Source: an uncultured Eubacteriales bacterium (lineage in GTDB: Bacteria; Bacillota; Clostridia; Christensenellales; Christensenellaceae). From it: 23,773 nucleotides of DNA. Both the position numbers and the translations under genes were made by a program. Below the pieces are notes generated by a model. The model saw only the letters and a list, made by a program, of their open reading frames with translations. It ran no database searches and had not been told where the DNA came from. Below are positions 19,067 through 23,773 of this stretch, piece after piece. Numbering within the stretch: position 1 is the stretch's first letter; every line of letters starts with the position of its first letter. The stretch lies in contig CACZNR010000188.1 in assembly GCA_902782475.1 (NCBI GenBank), positions 1 through 23,773 on the forward strand, in the 5' to 3' direction.

Positions 19067-19094
19067 TTGACTATGTGGGTCAATAGTGTAAAAT
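19067..19094 (+). promoter_or_regulatory. Predicted vegetative promoter of hrcA-grpE-dnaK-dnaJ
   Basis: TTGACT (19067-19072), a 16-nt spacer and TAAAAT (19089-19094) lie directly before the CIRCE element. The expected start (about 19101) falls just before the operator, so HrcA bound there would block initiation. The spacer is 1 nt shorter than ideal. A 5-bp inverted repeat TTGAC-N7-GTCAA overlaps the -35. Confidence 0.7.
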
Positions 19095-19102
19095 ATACAT
19101 TG

Positions 19103-19129
19103 TTAGCACTCGTATATTTAGAGTGCTAA
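19103..19129. promoter_or_regulatory. CIRCE operator (HrcA-binding site)
   Basis: A perfect inverted repeat TTAGCACTC (19103-19111), 9 nt, GAGTGCTAA (19121-19129) is identical to the CIRCE consensus. It lies 21 nt before the hrcA start codon and immediately after the promoter -10. HrcA binds it and represses the operon when GroEL keeps HrcA folded, and heat relieves this. It shows that the operon autoregulates. Confidence 0.98.
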
Positions 19130-19150
19130 CAAATAACGTGAGGCGGGCTT

Positions 19151-20179
19151 ATGAGTATTTCTGACAGAAAATTAATGATACTGAAGGCAATAGTCGATGA
19201 TTATATAATGACAGGAACACCTGTAGGTTCAAGGACCATCGCAAAGAAGAGCGACATAAATGTCAGCCCTGCCACCATACGTAATGAGATGGCAGACCTT
19301 GAAGAAGAGGGTTATCTTGAGCAGCCTCATACTTCTGCCGGAAGAAAACCATCCGACAAGGCATACAGACTGTATGTCGATACCCTTATGAGGGCTTCAT
19401 CCCTTACAAATGAAGAGATAAGCTTCCTGAAGCAGTACATGAAGAACAAGTTCTCTGATGTAAGCAACGTAGTTGAAACAGTTGCTGAGACACTTTCAGA
19501 GCTTACCAATCTTACTTCAGTGGTGCTGGTACCGGATGCAAAGAACAAGGAACTTCAGAGGATCCAGATAGTGAACCTCGGTGAGCACAACGCCCTGGTG
19601 CTCTTCGTATTCAGGGACGGGGATGTAAAGAACTTCAGGGTAAAGATGCCAAAGGATATAGATGATCAGTATCTTGATAACATATCCAACTGGCTCACGG
19701 ACTTCGTAAAGGGAAAGACACTGGAAGTGGCACTTACGGACATGAAGGAACTGTCCATGGACGACATAGACGTATATCAGCAGTTCGGACTCAACCTTCT
19801 GAACATGGTGCTCAATAACGTGGAGTCCAGCGGCTCAAAGAACATAGTCCTTGGAGGAGCAAAGAACATATTCAACTATCCTGAGTATCAGGACATAAAT
19901 GAGGCAAGGAATTTCCTGACTCTTCTGGATACGAAGGATGCCCTGTATAAAGTGCTGGCTGACAACAAGGATCTGGAGCTGTCCATAAGGATAGGAAAGG
20001 AAAATGACAGGGAAGAGCTCAAGAACATGAGCGTTGTAACGGCTACTTACAGGATGGATAACAAGGAGATAGGAACTTTCGGTGTCATAGGACCTACGAG
20101 AATGGATTATGCCAAGGTAATAACCATACTTCACTACATAAGTGAGAGCATGGATACGATATTCAAGAATGAAAAATGA
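19151..20179 (+). CDS. hrcA: Heat-inducible transcription repressor HrcA
   Basis: HrcA represses class I heat-shock genes by binding CIRCE as a dimer. The product has 342 residues, normal length. The N-terminal winged helix-turn-helix covers about 5-75, with the family signatures TGTPVGSRTIA, SPATIRNEMADLEEEGYL and QPHTSAGRKPSDKAYR. The GAF-like and dimerisation parts follow, ending VIGPTRMDYAKVI before the C-terminal helix. GTGAGG lies 7 nt before the ATG. It is the first gene of the operon, with a CIRCE site in its own leader. It ends 7 nt before grpE. Confidence 0.98.
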   Translation: MSISDRKLMILKAIVDDYIMTGTPVGSRTIAKKSDINVSPATIRNEMADLEEEGYLEQPHTSAGRKPSDKAYRLYVDTLMRASSLTNEEISFLKQYMKNKFSDVSNVVETVAETLSELTNLTSVVLVPDAKNKELQRIQIVNLGEHNALVLFVFRDGDVKNFRVKMPKDIDDQYLDNISNWLTDFVKGKTLEVALTDMKELSMDDIDVYQQFGLNLLNMVLNNVESSGSKNIVLGGAKNIFNYPEYQDINEARNFLTLLDTKDALYKVLADNKDLELSIRIGKENDREELKNMSVVTATYRMDNKEIGTFGVIGPTRMDYAKVITILHYISESMDTIFKNEK

Positions 20180-20186
20180 GGTAGAC

Positions 20187-20723
20187 ATGGCTAAAAAGAA
20201 AAAGGAAGAAAAGATCACAGAACAGAAGGAAAAGGACGAGGTAAAGGAATCTGAGAAGGCTTCTGAAACTGTGACTGAGGAACCGGAAAAGGATCCCCTT
20301 CAGGAAGAACTTGAACATTACAAGGATGCACTTCTGAGGGAAAGAGCTGATTTTGAGAACTACAAGAAGAGGAACAATACGGCAGTTTCAAAGACCAGGA
20401 CAGAGACCATCTGCAGTACAGTGGAAAAGTTCCTGCCCGTGCTTGATAACATAGAGAGAGCCCTTGCTTCCACAGAAGAGCCTTCACCGCTGAAGGAAGG
20501 CATAGAACTTGTTGAGAAGCAGATGCATCAGATCCTTGAAAGCCTCGGCATCACTGAGATCGAGGCAGAAGGAAAGCCTTTTGATCCGGGATTCCACAAT
20601 GCAGTTATGCAGGTGGACGCAGATGAAGGAGACGAGAGCGGAACTGTAAAACAGGTATTCCAGAAGGGATACAGGCATGGTGACCAGGTAATAAGACACA
20701 GCATGGTCACAGTGGTCAAATAA
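20187..20723 (+). CDS. grpE: Nucleotide exchange factor GrpE
   Basis: GrpE is a homodimer that releases ADP from DnaK and so resets the chaperone cycle. The product has 178 residues from ATG 20187. A Lys/Glu-rich charged N-terminus precedes a long coiled coil (about 35-90; ALLRERADFENYKKR is the typical signature). A four-helix-bundle part and the DnaK-contacting beta domain follow (PFDPGFHNAVMQV, QVFQKGYRHGDQVIRHSMV). I chose 20187 because AGG lies 5 nt upstream. The longer readings from 20142 or 20169 would run into hrcA and add atypical residues. It sits 7 nt after hrcA and 30 nt before dnaK. Confidence 0.97.
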   Translation: MAKKKKEEKITEQKEKDEVKESEKASETVTEEPEKDPLQEELEHYKDALLRERADFENYKKRNNTAVSKTRTETICSTVEKFLPVLDNIERALASTEEPSPLKEGIELVEKQMHQILESLGITEIEAEGKPFDPGFHNAVMQVDADEGDESGTVKQVFQKGYRHGDQVIRHSMVTVVK

Positions 20724-20753
20724 ATAGAATAATAATTTTAGGAGGAAACATAT

Positions 20754-22607
<1,854 letters not shown>

Positions 22608-22625
22608 TTAAAACAGATACTGATG

Positions 22626-22654
22626 AAACTATAGGGAGCACTCCCTATAGTTTT
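22626..22654 (+). terminator. Hairpin between dnaK and dnaJ: probable partial terminator or processing site
   Basis: A perfect inverted repeat, AAACTATAGGGAG (22626-22638) and CTCCCTATAGTTT (22641-22653), is separated by 2 nt, in practice an 11-12 bp stem with a 4-6 nt loop. It is followed by T-rich sequence (TTTTGTCTGT). It lies 18 nt after the dnaK stop and about 20 nt before the dnaJ start. It could end most transcripts after dnaK or protect the 3' end of a cleaved hrcA-grpE-dnaK mRNA. The U tract is short, so leakage into dnaJ is expected. Confidence 0.75.
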
Positions 22655-22674
22655 GTCTGTCAGAAGAGGTCGTT

Positions 22675-23772
22675 TTGGCAAACAAGGATTATTACGAAGT
22701 CCTGGGAGTGGACAAGGGTGCATCCCAGGATGATATAAAAAAAGCATACAGACAGCTGGCAAAGAAATACCATCCTGATCTTAACCAGGGAAACGAAGAG
22801 GCAGCTGAGAAATTCAAGGAAGTAAACGAAGCTTACCAGGTACTTGGAGATGAGAAGAAGAGGTCACAGTATGACCAGTTCGGTTCATCTTCATTCGACG
22901 GAAGCGGTGGAGCATCAGGCTTCAGTGGATTCGGAGGCGAGGGATTCGGAGGATTCGGTGGATTTGCTGACATTTTCGATTCCTTCTTTGGAGGCGGTGC
23001 TGCAAGGCGTCGTGGACCACAGAGAGGAAGCGACATAGAGTCTTCAGTAAGGATAGAGTTCGAGGAAGCTGCATTCGGAGTAAAGAAGGACATCTCAGTA
23101 AACAGATATGAATACTGTGATGAATGTGAAGGCACAGGAGCAAAGAAGGGTTCGGGAAAGAAGACATGTCCTACGTGTAACGGAACAGGTGAGATAAGAC
23201 GTGGCATGGGCGGATTCATGAACATCTCAACATGTCAGACCTGCCGTGGTACGGGACAGATCATAGAGGATCCGTGTCCACTCTGCCGTGGTTCAGGAAA
23301 GGTACTCAGAAAGAAGACCATCACAGTAAACATTCCTGCAGGTATAGATGACGGACAGACCATTACATTAAGCGGTCAGGGTAACGTTGGAGACCCTGGA
23401 GCAATGGCAGGAGATCTGTATCTTTTCATAAGGGTCAAGGAGCACAAGAGATTCAAGAGGGAAGGCTATGACCTTACCCTTGACATGCCTATATCCTACG
23501 GGCAGGCCTGCCTTGGAGACGAGGTACAGGTGCCTACACTTGAGGGAGACATCAAATACAAGATACCTGCCGGCACACAGACAGGTACCGTATTCAGGCT
23601 CAAGGACAAGGGCATAAAGTACTTAAGACAGGACAGGAAGGGTGATATGTATGTAAGAGTGAACGTCACTGTTCCAAGAAAGCTCACTGACAGACAGAAG
23701 GAGCTCATTGCTGAACTGGAAGGCATGGAGAAGCCTGCTGAAAAGGGAAGAAAGAGCATATTCAGAAAGTAA
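22675..23772 (+). CDS. dnaJ: Chaperone DnaJ (Hsp40, type I)
   Basis: DnaJ delivers substrates to DnaK and stimulates its ATPase. The product has 365 residues. The J domain has HPD at 33-35. A Gly/Phe-rich linker covers about 70-107. The zinc-finger region has four CxxCxGxG repeats (Cys148/151, 165/168, 187/190 and 201/204). The C-terminal client-binding and dimerisation domain follows. It ends with TAA one base before the window edge and is complete. The start is TTG at 22675, giving the standard N-terminus [11 protein letters not shown], with AGAAGAGG about 5 nt upstream; no in-frame ATG lies near. The TTG and the upstream hairpin should both lower DnaJ relative to DnaK. Confidence 0.98.
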   Translation: MANKDYYEVLGVDKGASQDDIKKAYRQLAKKYHPDLNQGNEEAAEKFKEVNEAYQVLGDEKKRSQYDQFGSSSFDGSGGASGFSGFGGEGFGGFGGFADIFDSFFGGGAARRRGPQRGSDIESSVRIEFEEAAFGVKKDISVNRYEYCDECEGTGAKKGSGKKTCPTCNGTGEIRRGMGGFMNISTCQTCRGTGQIIEDPCPLCRGSGKVLRKKTITVNIPAGIDDGQTITLSGQGNVGDPGAMAGDLYLFIRVKEHKRFKREGYDLTLDMPISYGQACLGDEVQVPTLEGDIKYKIPAGTQTGTVFRLKDKGIKYLRQDRKGDMYVRVNVTVPRKLTDRQKELIAELEGMEKPAEKGRKSIFRK

Positions 23773-23773
23773 A

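Noticed and set aside
19062..19094. CtsR operator at the hrcA promoter
   Set aside because: Only isolated GGTCAA-like halves are present. The tandem heptad arrangement needed for CtsR is not there.
20142..20186. N-terminal extension of grpE by 15 codons
   Set aside because: It would overlap the end of hrcA by 38 nt and adds residues unlike GrpE. ATG 20187 has a better-placed ribosome site and the normal charged N-terminus.

Overview
The window looks like the chromosome of an anaerobic low-to-mid-GC Bacillota, probably class Clostridia. The grounds are the HrcA/CIRCE heat-shock operon hrcA-grpE-dnaK-dnaJ, a bacterial RqcH, the rph-rdgB-phosphodiesterase and lepA-hemW gene orders, lipoproteins with short lipoboxes, strong AGGAGG-type ribosome binding sites, several TTG starts, and frequent use of ATA (Ile) and AGG (Arg) codons. 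I cannot assign a genus. Almost all of the DNA is coding. No stretch over 300 bases lacks a gene; the longest gap is 18893-19150, which holds two divergent promoters and the CIRCE operator. I saw no tRNA, rRNA, CRISPR array, insertion sequence or phage gene.

Left block, minus strand (7923 down to 1): rqcH, uvrB, uvrA, a small lipoprotein and a NagD-like HAD phosphatase that runs off the left edge. They are tightly spaced (gaps of 5 and 21 nt, then TAATG and ATGA overlaps), so probably one transcript. It starts from a promoter back to back with that of the rightward block. It joins ribosome-associated quality control (RqcH) with nucleotide excision repair (UvrB, UvrA).

Middle block, plus strand (8040-15438): rph, rdgB, a YfcE-like phosphodiesterase, birA, icd, a SEC-C metal-binding protein, lepA and hemW. 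The genes overlap or lie within about 20 nt of each other. It mixes RNA 3'-end trimming, nucleotide-pool cleaning, biotin attachment, 2-oxoglutarate synthesis, translation and a haem-related radical SAM protein. No terminator was seen inside it.

Then tkt (15503-17482) stands alone, with its own near-consensus promoter and a clear terminator. Its codon usage is that of a highly expressed gene. It converges with a leftward transglutaminase-like lipoprotein (17552-18892). These two separate hemW from hrcA, which are adjacent in many Bacillota.

Right block, plus strand (19151-23772): hrcA, grpE, dnaK and dnaJ, behind a promoter with a perfect CIRCE operator. HrcA represses this operon and DnaK/DnaJ/GrpE form the chaperone cycle. 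A strong hairpin between dnaK and dnaJ probably reduces dnaJ expression.

I found no undescribed system. The points most worth a second look are the dnaK-dnaJ hairpin with a TTG-started dnaJ, the tkt/lipoprotein insertion, the compact divergent rqcH/rph promoter, and the two lipoproteins of unknown role.
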